From CAYXVJ01 sp050309435 (GTDB taxonomy: Bacteria > Bacillota > Clostridia > Saccharofermentanales > Fastidiosipilaceae): a stretch of DNA of 24,092 bases. Positions within the stretch are counted from its first letter, which is position 1, and each line of letters opens with the position of its first letter. The notes under the pieces are model-generated. The model was not told where the DNA came from and searched no databases. It saw only the letters and a list, made by a program, of their open reading frames with translations. Location: positions 1-24,092 of the forward strand of contig JBNRMJ010000014.1 of assembly GCA_050309435.1 (NCBI GenBank), given 5' to 3'. The translations under genes were made by a program, and so were the position numbers. This document shows positions 1 through 7,924 of the stretch, one piece after another.

Positions 1-146
1 CCCTGATCCGGCCTGATTTTCCGGAACTGCTCGAGTTCCCCTACCTCTGGCAGCAAGTCGAGTATGTACTGGGCGGAGGTTCTTCGCATTTCATGTTTAT
101 CGCCCTGGCTGCACAAAAGATCGCGAAAGCCGTAGCGGAAAAATAA
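1..146 (+). CDS. C-terminal end of an unidentified protein (5' end outside window)
   Basis: The frame is open from the first complete codon at position 3 to a TAA at 144-146 and gives the last 47 residues of a protein. It reads smoothly (LIRPDFPELLEFPYLWQQVE, then a GGGSSH turn and an amphipathic Ala/Lys-rich C-terminal helix), so it looks like genuine coding sequence. I do not recognise the family. A rho-independent terminator follows about 40 bases after the stop, so this is the last gene of its transcription unit. The gene converges on the minus-strand operon that begins at 2391. Confidence 0.6.
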   Translation, partial: LIRPDFPELLEFPYLWQQVEYVLGGGSSHFMFIALAAQKIAKAVAEK

Positions 147-180
147 AGCATATATGATATTTCTCTCATAATCGAGCCAT

Positions 181-229
181 AAGAAAAAGCGACCGGGCGG
201 GAATTAATCCTGCTTGAGTCGCTTTTCTT
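181..229. terminator. Bidirectional rho-independent terminator
   Basis: AAAAGCGAC at 185-193 pairs perfectly with GTCGCTTTT at 218-226. An inner GCGGGA/TCCTGC stem (one G.U pair) extends the hairpin. Pyrimidine-rich tracts follow on both strands. It sits between the + gene ending at 146 and the minus pseudogene. The pseudogene's last codons are read out of this hairpin, which means the real 3' end of that gene has been lost up to the terminator. Confidence 0.75.
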
Positions 230-716
230 CTTCCGTGTAATCGACTTTATCGGCGACGCTTGTGTTCAGCGATCCATAAATAGTGAGTGTCTTTTCGAGG
301 TCGTAATCCCCGTAGCGGTAAGCGCCAAGTAAAATCAGTCCGTCTACAAGCTCAGGATTCCCGGAGGCGAAATCAGAGGCCATGGCAGCTCACATGGAAT
401 GACCACCGATATACCAGCTGTCAATATCCGGATTTTCCGCCATGATTGAAGCGGCACGACTGGCATCGAGGAGGGGCAGGTAAGCGGTATATTCTACCTT
501 GGCTCCCGGATAAAAGACGAGTGCCCGACTGCTGTCCGAGTCTCCGGAAATCAAGATAAGATCCTTGTCGATTTGTACGACATTTTCTGCTTCCAGAAGG
601 GAGACTGCGGTTTCATCAGAATGATAATAGTCAGATGTATAGATGAAAAAAGCAGTCGCGAATATTGCGACGAGAGCAATTAGCGAGACGAGCGTAATCT
701 TAATTTTCTTTTTCAT
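204..716 (-). pseudogene. Decayed alpha/beta hydrolase with a nonsense codon at the nucleophile elbow
   Basis: The start at 716 overlaps the upstream methyltransferase stop by ATGA. The product opens with a short basic N-terminus and one membrane helix (about residues 5-27), then IYTSDYYHSDETA and FYPGAKVEYTAYLPLLD, as in membrane-anchored alpha/beta hydrolases of Firmicutes. The nucleophile elbow reads GGHSM at residues 104-108. The next codon, 390-392, is TGA where the family has Gly. The same frame continues as AAMASDFASGNPELVDGLIL and on to TAA at 204. Two further lesions are inferred by comparison with remembered family members. The segment between LPLLD and SIMAENP is shorter by roughly 20-25 residues. 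The C-terminus lacks the expected GGNHA-type region with the catalytic His and runs into the terminator. The intact family is about 230 residues; here 169 codons remain. It is almost certainly non-functional. Confidence 0.85.
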
Positions 717-1525
717 GACAGGCTCTCCAGCTTTTTACCTTCTAATATCATGGAGAGAGGAAAACCTTTAAAATTCAGTGCTTCGAAATTGCCGCTGATA
801 TCGTATTCGAATTCCTTCAAGCCGCAAACAACCATACCGTTCTCGCAGATGGCCGAGATGGTCTCCGACAAGGGGTGGGTATAGTCCGTGAACGTTTTAG
901 AAACGTAATTCTTCCCGGTTAGATAATACATGCCGGTATTGCCGACCCATTCATGTTCGAAGTAAGAGAACCGGGCATCGAAGGGGTGATTCTTGTCGTA
1001 CTCCTCTTCGCCTTGTGTCGCTAGCATGTTGCTTGCGGGATGTTGTTCGTGAATGATGAGGACGGCTTCGCTTTTCATGCAGCGGCACACAATCTCGAAA
1101 AACGGTTTTAGATCTTTAAACCAGCAGAGAGCGCCGATTGTGATGATCACGCAATCGAAACGTTCTTTATACTCGTCTTTGATATCCAGGATGTTTACGG
1201 CAACAAACTCGCAGGGTAGGCCCAGTTCACCTGCCTTCGAATTGGCGAAGGCCACCTGATTCTCTGCAATATCAAAACCGATTCCCTCTGCGGCTTTGGC
1301 AGAGGAAACGAGCGATAGCAATTCCCGACCGTTATTACAACAGAATTGTCCGATGCTTTTCCCCCGAAGATCGTAGCGGCGCAAGACATCTGCCATATCC
1401 CGGTCGAAAAAGGCATAGTCTTCTCCGCCCGAAATTCTACTGACGATATCTTCGCCCCAGGACGCATCCCTCTGCTCGAATGCTTCTTCCCAGGCGGCTT
1501 TATTGCTTTTGATATAGTCGTCCAT
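713..1525 (-). CDS. Class I SAM-dependent methyltransferase
   Basis: This 270-residue protein has the Rossmann methyltransferase pattern. The SAM-binding motif I is an unusual IGQFCCNNGRE at about 58-68, a variant seen in a subset of small-molecule methyltransferases in place of GxGxG. Motif II ends in the acidic residue of GIGFDIAENQ (D85). A post-I strand and motif IV-like FDCVIITIGALCWFKD follow at 123-138. The ATG at 1525 was chosen because GAGAGG lies 7-8 bases upstream and the product then begins MDDYIKSNKAAWEEAF, typical of the family. An in-frame extension of 58 codons further upstream is poor in protein character. The substrate is not predictable. The gene is third in a minus operon after two VOC genes and overlaps the hydrolase pseudogene by 4 bases. 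Confidence 0.85.
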   Translation of the reverse strand: MDDYIKSNKAAWEEAFEQRDASWGEDIVSRISGGEDYAFFDRDMADVLRRYDLRGKSIGQFCCNNGRELLSLVSSAKAAEGIGFDIAENQVAFANSKAGELGLPCEFVAVNILDIKDEYKERFDCVIITIGALCWFKDLKPFFEIVCRCMKSEAVLIIHEQHPASNMLATQGEEEYDKNHPFDARFSYFEHEWVGNTGMYYLTGKNYVSKTFTDYTHPLSETISAICENGMVVCGLKEFEYDISGNFEALNFKGFPLSMILEGKKLESLS

Positions 1526-1569
1526 ATCTATAACCTCTCGAGTCTTTAGCGGTATCGAAAAAATAAATA

Positions 1570-1992
1570 CTATAAGAGCGCGAAATCTTCGCTTTCGATG
1601 ATGGACTTCATCATACAAAGGCAAAACGGATGTCCGGCAGGATCCAGCATGACCCGCCACTGATCCGAAAACTGCTGATTCGCGACCGAAGCTCCGCATT
1701 GAAGAGCGAATTCCACCGCCTTCTCCACATCGGTAACCGCGAGATCCAGATGCGCCATCTGTTGCTGGGCTTCGCCTTCCTCCGGCCAGACGGGTCTGCG
1801 ATAGTCATCGTTTTTCTGGAAGAGGATGCCGGGATACGAGCCTTGCTTGCTGCCGGGAGGAGCGACGGCTGCATATTCGTCATCGACAAACATGACTTCC
1901 CAGGAGAGAAGCGCTGCGTAAAAATCGGCCGATTGCTTCGGGTCCGGGCAGTCGATGGTATATGAATATAACTTGATCAACGGTTTTTCCAT
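1570..1992 (-). CDS. VOC family protein (glyoxalase-like)
   Basis: A 140-residue protein of the vicinal-oxygen-chelate superfamily, glyoxalase_6-like subgroup. The first beta-alpha-beta-beta-beta module begins YSYTIDCPDPKQSADFYAALL (from about residue 9). The second begins MAHLDLAVTDVEKAVEFALQ (about 79-98) and ends WRVMLDPAGHPFCLC, the usual last strand. Proteins of this group bind or modify small metabolites or xenobiotics, often with a divalent metal; the substrate cannot be read from sequence. AAGGAG sits 8 bases before the ATG. The gene starts 12 bases after the stop of another VOC gene, so the two are surely co-transcribed. They are too different to be a recent duplication. Confidence 0.88.
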   Translation of the reverse strand: MEKPLIKLYSYTIDCPDPKQSADFYAALLSWEVMFVDDEYAAVAPPGSKQGSYPGILFQKNDDYRRPVWPEEGEAQQQMAHLDLAVTDVEKAVEFALQCGASVANQQFSDQWRVMLDPAGHPFCLCMMKSIIESEDFALL

Positions 1993-2004
1993 CTTGAAAT
2001 CTCC

Positions 2005-2391
2005 TTATGATTCTTTCATGCCAAAAGCAAGCCAGCGGCCATCGATATCTTCGATGACAAACTCAAGATTATTATAGTCTGTTTTATGGAGATCGCGGAC
2101 GATCTTCACGCCTTTTTCCATGAATTCCGCTTGAAGCTCCTCCTGATTCGCCGTGACGAAGTATGCATCTTCTCCGTAACCGTAGAGTTCCCTGTTCGGG
2201 TAAACCTTCGAAGTATTGGCCCGGGTGAGGATGACCTCCGTGTTATCCCGGTAAAGGCAGGTGTGTGATTCCTTGGCATCCAAATAAGGTACCGCTCGAA
2301 ATCCCAGCTTATCCTGATAGTAGACGGCGGTTTTCTCGATATCCGGGACAGGGAATACCGCCAGCAACGAACGCAGATGCTCTTTGGTCAT
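2005..2391 (-). CDS. VOC family protein (bleomycin-resistance/glyoxalase fold)
   Basis: A 128-residue VOC protein: LLAVFPVPDIEKTAVYYQDK LGF near the N-terminus and AYFVTANQEELQAEFMEKGV in the second module, ending in the FVIEDIDGRWLAFG strand typical of the bleomycin-resistance/glyoxalase group. The ATG at 2391 was chosen because GGAGG stands 7-8 bases upstream and the product then begins directly with the fold. A longer in-frame start at 2508 would overlap the divergent promoter region and the transporter start. It is the first gene of the minus operon VOC-VOC-methyltransferase-hydrolase pseudogene. Specific substrate unknown. Confidence 0.88.
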   Translation of the reverse strand: MTKEHLRSLLAVFPVPDIEKTAVYYQDKLGFRAVPYLDAKESHTCLYRDNTEVILTRANTSKVYPNRELYGYGEDAYFVTANQEELQAEFMEKGVKIVRDLHKTDYNNLEFVIEDIDGRWLAFGMKES

Positions 2392-2462
2392 AAAGTAATC
2401 CTCCAATAACTCGGTAAAATAGCGCTGTGTGATCCCGGACCATGCCGGTTTCACTCTTACGT

Positions 2463-2468
2463 TATAAT
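2463..2468 (+). promoter_or_regulatory. Candidate -10 element in a divergent promoter region
   Basis: A perfect TATAAT lies 32 bases upstream of the transporter ATG, within the 108-base gap between divergent genes (2392-2499). No convincing -35 hexamer lies at 16-18 bases. The surrounding TTATAATAA is nearly self-complementary, so the same block offers a TATTAT -10 for the minus operon. Confidence 0.35.
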
Positions 2469-2499
2469 AAACTATCCTGAGACGAAAGAGGTTGGCCTG

Positions 2500-3399
2500 A
2501 TGTATCAAATTCTGTCCTTTATTACCGGTGTTATCCTGTCCTTCATGATCACGATTAACGGAGGTTTATCGGAAGCACACGGACTGATGGCATCCACGGT
2601 GATTATTCACGTGGTCGGCACGATCGTCGCCTTTGCCCTTTGCCTCATTAGGAGAGAGAAGCTTAACCTCTTGCGGCAGGGTCCCTTGTGGTTTTATCTG
2701 GGAGGCGCCATTGGCTTGCTGACGGTCGTCTTCCAAAATTACGCTTTTAGCCACATCAGTACCACCAGCATTATCGCGCTCGGACTTTTCGGGCAGACGG
2801 TTGCATCGGTGATCTATGACCGTTTCGGCCTGATGGGTATGCCCAGGCGTCCGTTCGAGAAAAGTTCCGTGATCGGCTTTGTCTTCGCTATCGCAGGAAT
2901 TCTCTATATGCTGGACCCAAGCGTCAAGGGTACTGTTTTAGCTGTTATTCTGGCCATTGCTTCGGGTATCACGATTGTTGTTTCGCGTACCGTGAATACA
3001 AGGCTATCCGACAAGATCGGTGCCATGCCCGGTTCGCTCGTTAATCATGCCGTGGGACTTCCCTTTGCTATTATTTTGCTGCTCGTTTCGTCAGGCGGCA
3101 TTCCGACAATGAACATCGGTGCTCCCGGGATTAATCCAATTGTTTATTTTGGCGGCGTGCTCGGCGTGTTCAATATTTATCTCTTGAACGTGACAGTGCC
3201 GAAACTCTCGGCATTTCGCTTAACGGTTTTAACCTTCATCGGGCAGATCTTAAGCAGCGTGTTGATCGATTTATTTTCCGGAAGGCCCTATTCTCAAAAA
3301 TCTCTGGTCGGCGGCCTTATTATTGCAGCTGGCGTGATTTTAAGTATAGCGGCAGAGCAGTTTGAAGCGAAGAAAAGTATCCAAAATCGCAAAAGTTGA
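2500..3399 (+). CDS. DMT-superfamily transporter with two YdcZ/DUF606 domains
   Basis: A 299-residue integral membrane protein with about ten hydrophobic helices. It is made of two copies of the roughly 140-residue YdcZ (DUF606) unit. The first opens ILSFITGVILSFMITINGGL; the second begins near residue 145 (TVLAVILAIASGITIVVSRT). Both copies carry the same pattern of small residues in helix 1 and an FG-G/N-type loop later (FYLGGAIGLL, YFGGVLGVFN). Many relatives are single-domain proteins encoded as adjacent pairs, so this is the fused form. The function is probably small-molecule export or uptake; the substrate is unknown. AGAGG precedes the ATG by 9 bases. The stop is TGA. The esterase follows after 73 bases without a clear terminator and may be co-transcribed. 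Confidence 0.85.
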   Translation: MYQILSFITGVILSFMITINGGLSEAHGLMASTVIIHVVGTIVAFALCLIRREKLNLLRQGPLWFYLGGAIGLLTVVFQNYAFSHISTTSIIALGLFGQTVASVIYDRFGLMGMPRRPFEKSSVIGFVFAIAGILYMLDPSVKGTVLAVILAIASGITIVVSRTVNTRLSDKIGAMPGSLVNHAVGLPFAIILLLVSSGGIPTMNIGAPGINPIVYFGGVLGVFNIYLLNVTVPKLSAFRLTVLTFIGQILSSVLIDLFSGRPYSQKSLVGGLIIAAGVILSIAAEQFEAKKSIQNRKS

Positions 3400-3472
3400 T
3401 CGGTAGAGGCCTAATTTCAACTGGGATCGCAGCTTTTCTATCGCTATGATGAACGCATAGAGGAGGTGCGAT

Positions 3473-5011
3473 ATGTTAAGAAAAGTGAAAACAGAGAACG
3501 GCTGGCTGCAGGGCATACCGGCAGCAGATCCCCGTATCACGGCCTTCAAGGGCATACCCTTCGCTAAAGCACCGGTTGGAGACTTGCGCTGGAAAGCTCC
3601 ACAAGCCGCGGAAAACTGGGAAGGCGTCCGTGATGCGTCCCGCTTCGCTCCCATCTCGGTGCAATGGACACCCGGAGGCGGGGATCCCGAAGATCTCTAT
3701 AACAAGGAGTGGCATGTCGATCCAAAAACGCCGATGAGCGAGGATTGTCTCTATCTCAATGTCTGGACGCCGGCCAGGAGCGAAGACGAAAAGTTGCCGG
3801 TGATGTTCTGGATTTTCGGCGGAGGCCTGCAATGCGGCTACCCGTCCGAAATGGAATTTGACGGCGAACGAATTGCCAGACGCGGCGTAGTTTTGGTCAG
3901 TGTGAATTATCGCGTGAATATCTTCGGATTTATGGCCCATCCCGAACTCAGCGCCGAGGATCCGGCTGCAGCGACCAACTTCGGTTTACTCGATCAGAAA
4001 GCAGGTCTGGAATGGGTACAGAGAAATATCGCTTCGTTCGGCGGTGATCCCGATAACGTAACGATTTTCGGACAGTCTGCGGGCGGCGGCAGCGTGACCA
4101 TGCATTTAACATCACCTTTGACCGAAGGACTCTTTCATAAAGCCATCATCCAAAGCGGCGGTGGTCTGCTTCCGCCCGGCCGCTTGCACCTGACACTCGA
4201 AGAAGCCGAACAGAAAGGGAAATCTTTCCTGGATGCGATCGGCCTGTCCTCGTTGGAAGAAGCACGGAAAATCGATGCCAAAGAGCTCTTTAAACTCTGC
4301 GAAGCACATATGCCCTGGGGCTCGGTCACCGATGGAAGATATCTTGTCGAAACACCGACCGAAACCTTCGTTAAGGGGAAGCATAAGATGATTCCTCTCA
4401 TGATCGGAAACACAGGTAACGAGTTCCTCGTCAAACCGAACTTTAACTCGGTAGAGGAACTGCACAAATACCTCGAAGAGGTCTACGGAGATAAGAAAGA
4501 AGATTTTCTCAAAATCGCCCTTAAGGACGGAAACGACCTTGAAAGCGCGGCAAAAAATCTGACATATAACCGCTTTGAGATTGGTAATACCCTGATGTGC
4601 GAAGTCAATGCCAGAATAAACGGTGCACGGATCTATAATTATTATTTCGACCCCGAGATACCGGGTGACGACAACGGCTCCTTTCACTCGTCGGAGCTAT
4701 GGTTCACTTTCGAAACGCTCGCTAAGTGCTGGCGCCCCTTTACCGGGAAACATTACGATCTGGCCAGAGTAATGTGCAACTACTGGACCAACTTCGCCAA
4801 GTACGGCGATCCCAACGGGCCCGATGCCGACGGCAGTCCGATGCCTGCCTGGGATGCCTGTGAACCGGGTAAAGCCAAGCGGATGCTCTTTTCCGACGAA
4901 TGCACGATGGAAGACAGCATCAACTCCGAGCTTAAGGAAAAGTTACTGGATTATTATCTGGATATCGTCATGGATCCCGATAAACTTAAGTCGATCAAGC
5001 TGCCAAGATAA
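3473..5011 (+). CDS. Type-B carboxylesterase (para-nitrobenzyl esterase-like)
   Basis: A 512-residue alpha/beta hydrolase of the carboxylesterase type-B family, close to the family's usual length. The hallmarks are in order: FKGIPFAKAPVGDLRW (25-40), SEDCLYLNVWTP (89-100), the oxyanion-hole GGG at 116-118, and the nucleophile elbow FGQSAGGGS with Ser202. The likely acid is Glu317 (NTGNEF) and the likely catalytic His is His405 (FHSSELWF). These hydrolyse carboxylic esters; the natural substrate is unknown. No signal peptide is visible, so a cytoplasmic location is likely. AGGAGGTG lies 5-8 bases before the ATG. The gene ends in a terminator hairpin shared with the converging trkH gene. Confidence 0.92.
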   Translation: MLRKVKTENGWLQGIPAADPRITAFKGIPFAKAPVGDLRWKAPQAAENWEGVRDASRFAPISVQWTPGGGDPEDLYNKEWHVDPKTPMSEDCLYLNVWTPARSEDEKLPVMFWIFGGGLQCGYPSEMEFDGERIARRGVVLVSVNYRVNIFGFMAHPELSAEDPAAATNFGLLDQKAGLEWVQRNIASFGGDPDNVTIFGQSAGGGSVTMHLTSPLTEGLFHKAIIQSGGGLLPPGRLHLTLEEAEQKGKSFLDAIGLSSLEEARKIDAKELFKLCEAHMPWGSVTDGRYLVETPTETFVKGKHKMIPLMIGNTGNEFLVKPNFNSVEELHKYLEEVYGDKKEDFLKIALKDGNDLESAAKNLTYNRFEIGNTLMCEVNARINGARIYNYYFDPEIPGDDNGSFHSSELWFTFETLAKCWRPFTGKHYDLARVMCNYWTNFAKYGDPNGPDADGSPMPAWDACEPGKAKRMLFSDECTMEDSINSELKEKLLDYYLDIVMDPDKLKSIKLPR

Positions 5012-5027
5012 AAATATCCGGCAACAG

Positions 5028-5053
5028 GGGAGTAGCGGGGGATCGCTGCTCCC
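5028..5053. terminator. Bidirectional terminator between the esterase and trkH
   Basis: GGGAGTAGCG (5028-5037) pairs with CGCTGCTCCC (5044-5053) with one G.T position and a 6-base loop. A T-run (GTTTTTTCC) follows a few bases later on the + strand. It fills the 42-base gap between convergent genes and abuts the trkH stop codon. Confidence 0.75.
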
Positions 5054-6496
5054 TTATAGTTTTTTCCAGGTAGCCGGTGCGAAGAGAATCAAGATCGGCC
5101 ATAGCTCGAGACGACCTGCCAGCATACAAAACGATAAAGTAAGTTTCGATACATCGGATAGTGAGGAGAAACTTCCGGAGGGTCCGACAAGATCAAAACC
5201 CGGACCAATGTTATTAATAGTAGCCGCGACAGCTGAAAAAGCGGATAAATAATTAGGAACATCCAGAAGCAGCACAAGCGTAGCTACGATAAAAATCAGT
5301 ATATACATGCTGAGGTAAGCGGAGATCGAGCGCAGCTGATCTCTACTGACAACCTGCCCCTCGAAGCGGATCGGCAGCACGCGCTTTGGATTACGTGCCT
5401 GCAGCATTTCGCGAAACGCTGATTTCATTAAAATGACCACTCTGGATACTTTGAGACCGCCGCCGGTCGAGCCGGCCGATGCTCCGATAAACATCAGAAG
5501 GAGCAGGATACCACGGGAAAAAAGCGGCCATAGATCGAAGTCGGCGGTAGAAAAACCGGTGGTCGATATAATGGATGAGACAGTAAAAAACGAATCCAGC
5601 ATAGCTTTCGAGGAATACCCGTTGGTGTAAAAACTCTGAAGACTGATCACTGCGGTACTGCCCAGTATGAAGAGTATAAAAGCAATTAACTGCTCATTTC
5701 GCCAGGCTTTTTTAAATTGGCCTATCAACAGAATAAAGTAAAGATTGAAATTGACGCCGAATAAGATCATGAAAATGGCTAGAATCATTTCAATTGCGTT
5801 GGAATTATAGAATGCGATTGAATTATTCTTGATGCCAAATCCTCCTGTTCCCGCTGTTCCGAACGCATGACAAAGCGCATCAAAAACAGGCATCCCTGCT
5901 ATCAACAGCAATACGAATAGTAAGAAGGTCATGCCTAAATAAATCATATACAGGATACGGGCCGTAACGGACAGTTTAGCCACGACTTTACTGAATGACG
6001 GACCGGGCATCTCGGCTACTGCCAGATGAATCGATCCATGAGTTCCGGGCAAGATGGTCAGAGCGAAGATCAAGACGCCCATGCCGCCGATTAGATGAGT
6101 AAAGGAGCGCCAGAAAAGAACGGAACGAGAAAGATTTTCCACTGCCGGCGACACGGTGGCTCCGGTCGTCGTAAAGCCGGATATCGTCTCGAACAAAGCA
6201 TCGATATAGGTAGAAAAATCACCGGACAACCAGAGCGGAAAGGCTCCGAACAAAGATAAAAAGAGCCAGCTGGTCGATGCCAGGATCATGCCGTCTTTCG
6301 CATAAATACGATCATCCTCGGGACGATGGATGGTAAGTAACGTTCCAAGCAGAAATACGGTAACTGCCGTCACCAGAAAGCTTCCCCAATAAACAGTCGG
6401 TTCCCGATATATTAAAGAAACCAGTAAGGGGAAGAGTAAGAAACCGGCTTCCAGCTGAAACATCCGGCCGAGCAAATATAAGACGATAGAGCGCAT
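5054..6496 (-). CDS. trkH: Potassium uptake channel subunit TrkH/KtrB
   Basis: A 480-residue SKT-family membrane protein that conducts K+ inward. All four pore-loop selectivity segments are present: TTTGAT (109-114), GTGGFG (216-221), STTGFS (311-316) and NNIGPG (428-433). Between them lie the M1-P-M2 helices and the conserved FTHLIGGMGVLIF stretch. AGSTGGGLKVSR (341-352) is a gating-loop motif typical of the family. The start at 6496 has GAGGT 8 bases upstream, overlapping the trkA stop region. The gene begins only 12 bases after trkA, so channel and regulator are made together. It converges on the esterase. Confidence 0.95.
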   Translation of the reverse strand: MRSIVLYLLGRMFQLEAGFLLFPLLVSLIYREPTVYWGSFLVTAVTVFLLGTLLTIHRPEDDRIYAKDGMILASTSWLFLSLFGAFPLWLSGDFSTYIDALFETISGFTTTGATVSPAVENLSRSVLFWRSFTHLIGGMGVLIFALTILPGTHGSIHLAVAEMPGPSFSKVVAKLSVTARILYMIYLGMTFLLFVLLLIAGMPVFDALCHAFGTAGTGGFGIKNNSIAFYNSNAIEMILAIFMILFGVNFNLYFILLIGQFKKAWRNEQLIAFILFILGSTAVISLQSFYTNGYSSKAMLDSFFTVSSIISTTGFSTADFDLWPLFSRGILLLLMFIGASAGSTGGGLKVSRVVILMKSAFREMLQARNPKRVLPIRFEGQVVSRDQLRSISAYLSMYILIFIVATLVLLLDVPNYLSAFSAVAATINNIGPGFDLVGPSGSFSSLSDVSKLTLSFCMLAGRLELWPILILFAPATWKKL

Positions 6497-6508
6497 AGAA
6501 CGAACCTC

Positions 6509-7861
6509 TTACTCCAGTATGTCATCGATATTGACGAAGCTATGGTCTTTGGTGACGATGATGACATGATCCCCCGACTTGATCATATCTCGTCCGGCGG
6601 GAATAATTAAATTACTGCCGCGAATGATGTAGGACACAAGAACCCCGGGCTTTATCGGCATTTCGGCTAAGCTCTGCTTACAAACTTTCGATCCTTGCAA
6701 CACATGAAATTGCATGGCTTCGACGCCTCCCTCGGAAATACGATACATTGCTTCCATATCGGAATCGCTATCCTGGTTTAATGCACGCACGACTCTAATG
6801 ATTTCCGTAGCGACAATTTCGTGAGGCGTGATAATGCTCTGTAAATTTACACTGCCCAGTACTCTTAGGAGACGGAGACGATTGACCTTCGTAATATTTC
6901 TGGGAACATGCTGAGAAGCCGCAAATAGCGAAATCAAAATATTTTCTTCGTCTATACCGGTCAGTGCGACCGTGCAATCGTAATTGCTGATTCCTTCTTC
7001 TTCCAGTATTTCCTGATCCGTGCCGTCTCCGTGAACAACATGAACATGAGGGAAGGATTCGCTGAGTGCACGAGCCAGGTCACCGTCTTGCTCGATAATT
7101 TTAATGGTAAGACCCGTTACCGGCAGAAGAGAAAGTATATAGGATGTCAGCTTACCACCCCCCACGATCAGGATTGAACGCAGGCGATCTTGTTTATTTG
7201 AGAAGGAGCGATAGATATGGCGCAGTTCCTTTACCGTTCCTAAAATAAATACTCTGTCTTTCGCAGCCAGCTTAGACTGACCGTTGGGAATAAAGGTCTC
7301 GTTTTCTCTGACAATGACACATACAAGAACATGCGGGAACTTACGACGAAAAGCAATCAGATTTTCGCCTACTAGCGCATGGTCTTCGGGGATTTCTATC
7401 CCTACCATATTGACTCGATTATTGGCAAAGGGTTCGACCGAGAGTGCACCGGGAAACTGAATCAATCGTGCGATTTCGGACGCCGCTTGCTGATCCGGGT
7501 TGATCAGCAGTGAAATATTCAGTGCTTTACGCATTTCTTCCATGTGACCGGCGTATTCCGGATTCCGGACACGCGCGATGGTATAAGCGGCACCTAACTG
7601 CTTGGCTATGATGCAGGCGATCAGATTTACTTCGTCTTCAGCCGTGACGGCGATAAAAACATCGGCATCCTGTGTTTTCGCTTCGATCTGTGTTTCGTAC
7701 GAGGACCCGTTGCCGTGAATACCGATAATGTCAAATTGAACAGTCAGGCGTTCCAGCACATCCAGGTCGCGTTCTATTAGCGTGACATCGTTTTCTTCCG
7801 TACTTAAAGTTTGGCAAAGCGTTCGTCCGATTTTGCCCCCGCCCATAATTACAATTTGCAT
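6509..7861 (-). CDS. trkA: Trk potassium transport regulatory subunit TrkA
   Basis: A 450-residue cytosolic protein with two tandem RCK modules. It starts with the NAD/nucleotide-binding MGGGKIGRTLCQTL (GxGxxG type, 6-14) and the acidic ligand of LIERD (about 28-32). The second Rossmann unit begins ILIVGGGKLTSYIL near residue 230, with the matching acidic end IIEQD. Each is followed by a TrkA_C domain; the last ends near the C-terminus in KSGDHVIIV. Length and order fit full TrkA rather than single-RCK KtrA. It binds TrkH and gates it in response to nucleotides. The Shine-Dalgarno is weak (AAGAGA). The upstream YoaK-family gene ends 63 bases before it. Confidence 0.95.
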   Translation of the reverse strand: MQIVIMGGGKIGRTLCQTLSTEENDVTLIERDLDVLERLTVQFDIIGIHGNGSSYETQIEAKTQDADVFIAVTAEDEVNLIACIIAKQLGAAYTIARVRNPEYAGHMEEMRKALNISLLINPDQQAASEIARLIQFPGALSVEPFANNRVNMVGIEIPEDHALVGENLIAFRRKFPHVLVCVIVRENETFIPNGQSKLAAKDRVFILGTVKELRHIYRSFSNKQDRLRSILIVGGGKLTSYILSLLPVTGLTIKIIEQDGDLARALSESFPHVHVVHGDGTDQEILEEEGISNYDCTVALTGIDEENILISLFAASQHVPRNITKVNRLRLLRVLGSVNLQSIITPHEIVATEIIRVVRALNQDSDSDMEAMYRISEGGVEAMQFHVLQGSKVCKQSLAEMPIKPGVLVSYIIRGSNLIIPAGRDMIKSGDHVIIVTKDHSFVNIDDILE

Positions 7862-7924
7862 GACATTTCTCTTTTCTTATCAAATTCAGGAGGCTTCGAT
7901 AATAACCTTAGGACGATGATAGAT

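Noticed and set aside
390..392. TGA read as glycine (alternative genetic code)
   Set aside because: The TGA stands exactly at a conserved Gly, as would happen under code 25. However, TGA ends several intact genes here (methyltransferase, transporter, cupin), and the same hydrolase has other lesions.
1526..1699. 58-codon N-terminal extension of the methyltransferase
   Set aside because: The extension has no protein character. A good ribosome binding site and a family-like start exist at 1525.
4112..4687. 191-codon open frame antisense to the carboxylesterase gene
   Set aside because: Shadow of a strongly supported gene; composition rich in Cys/Phe/Ile without family resemblance.
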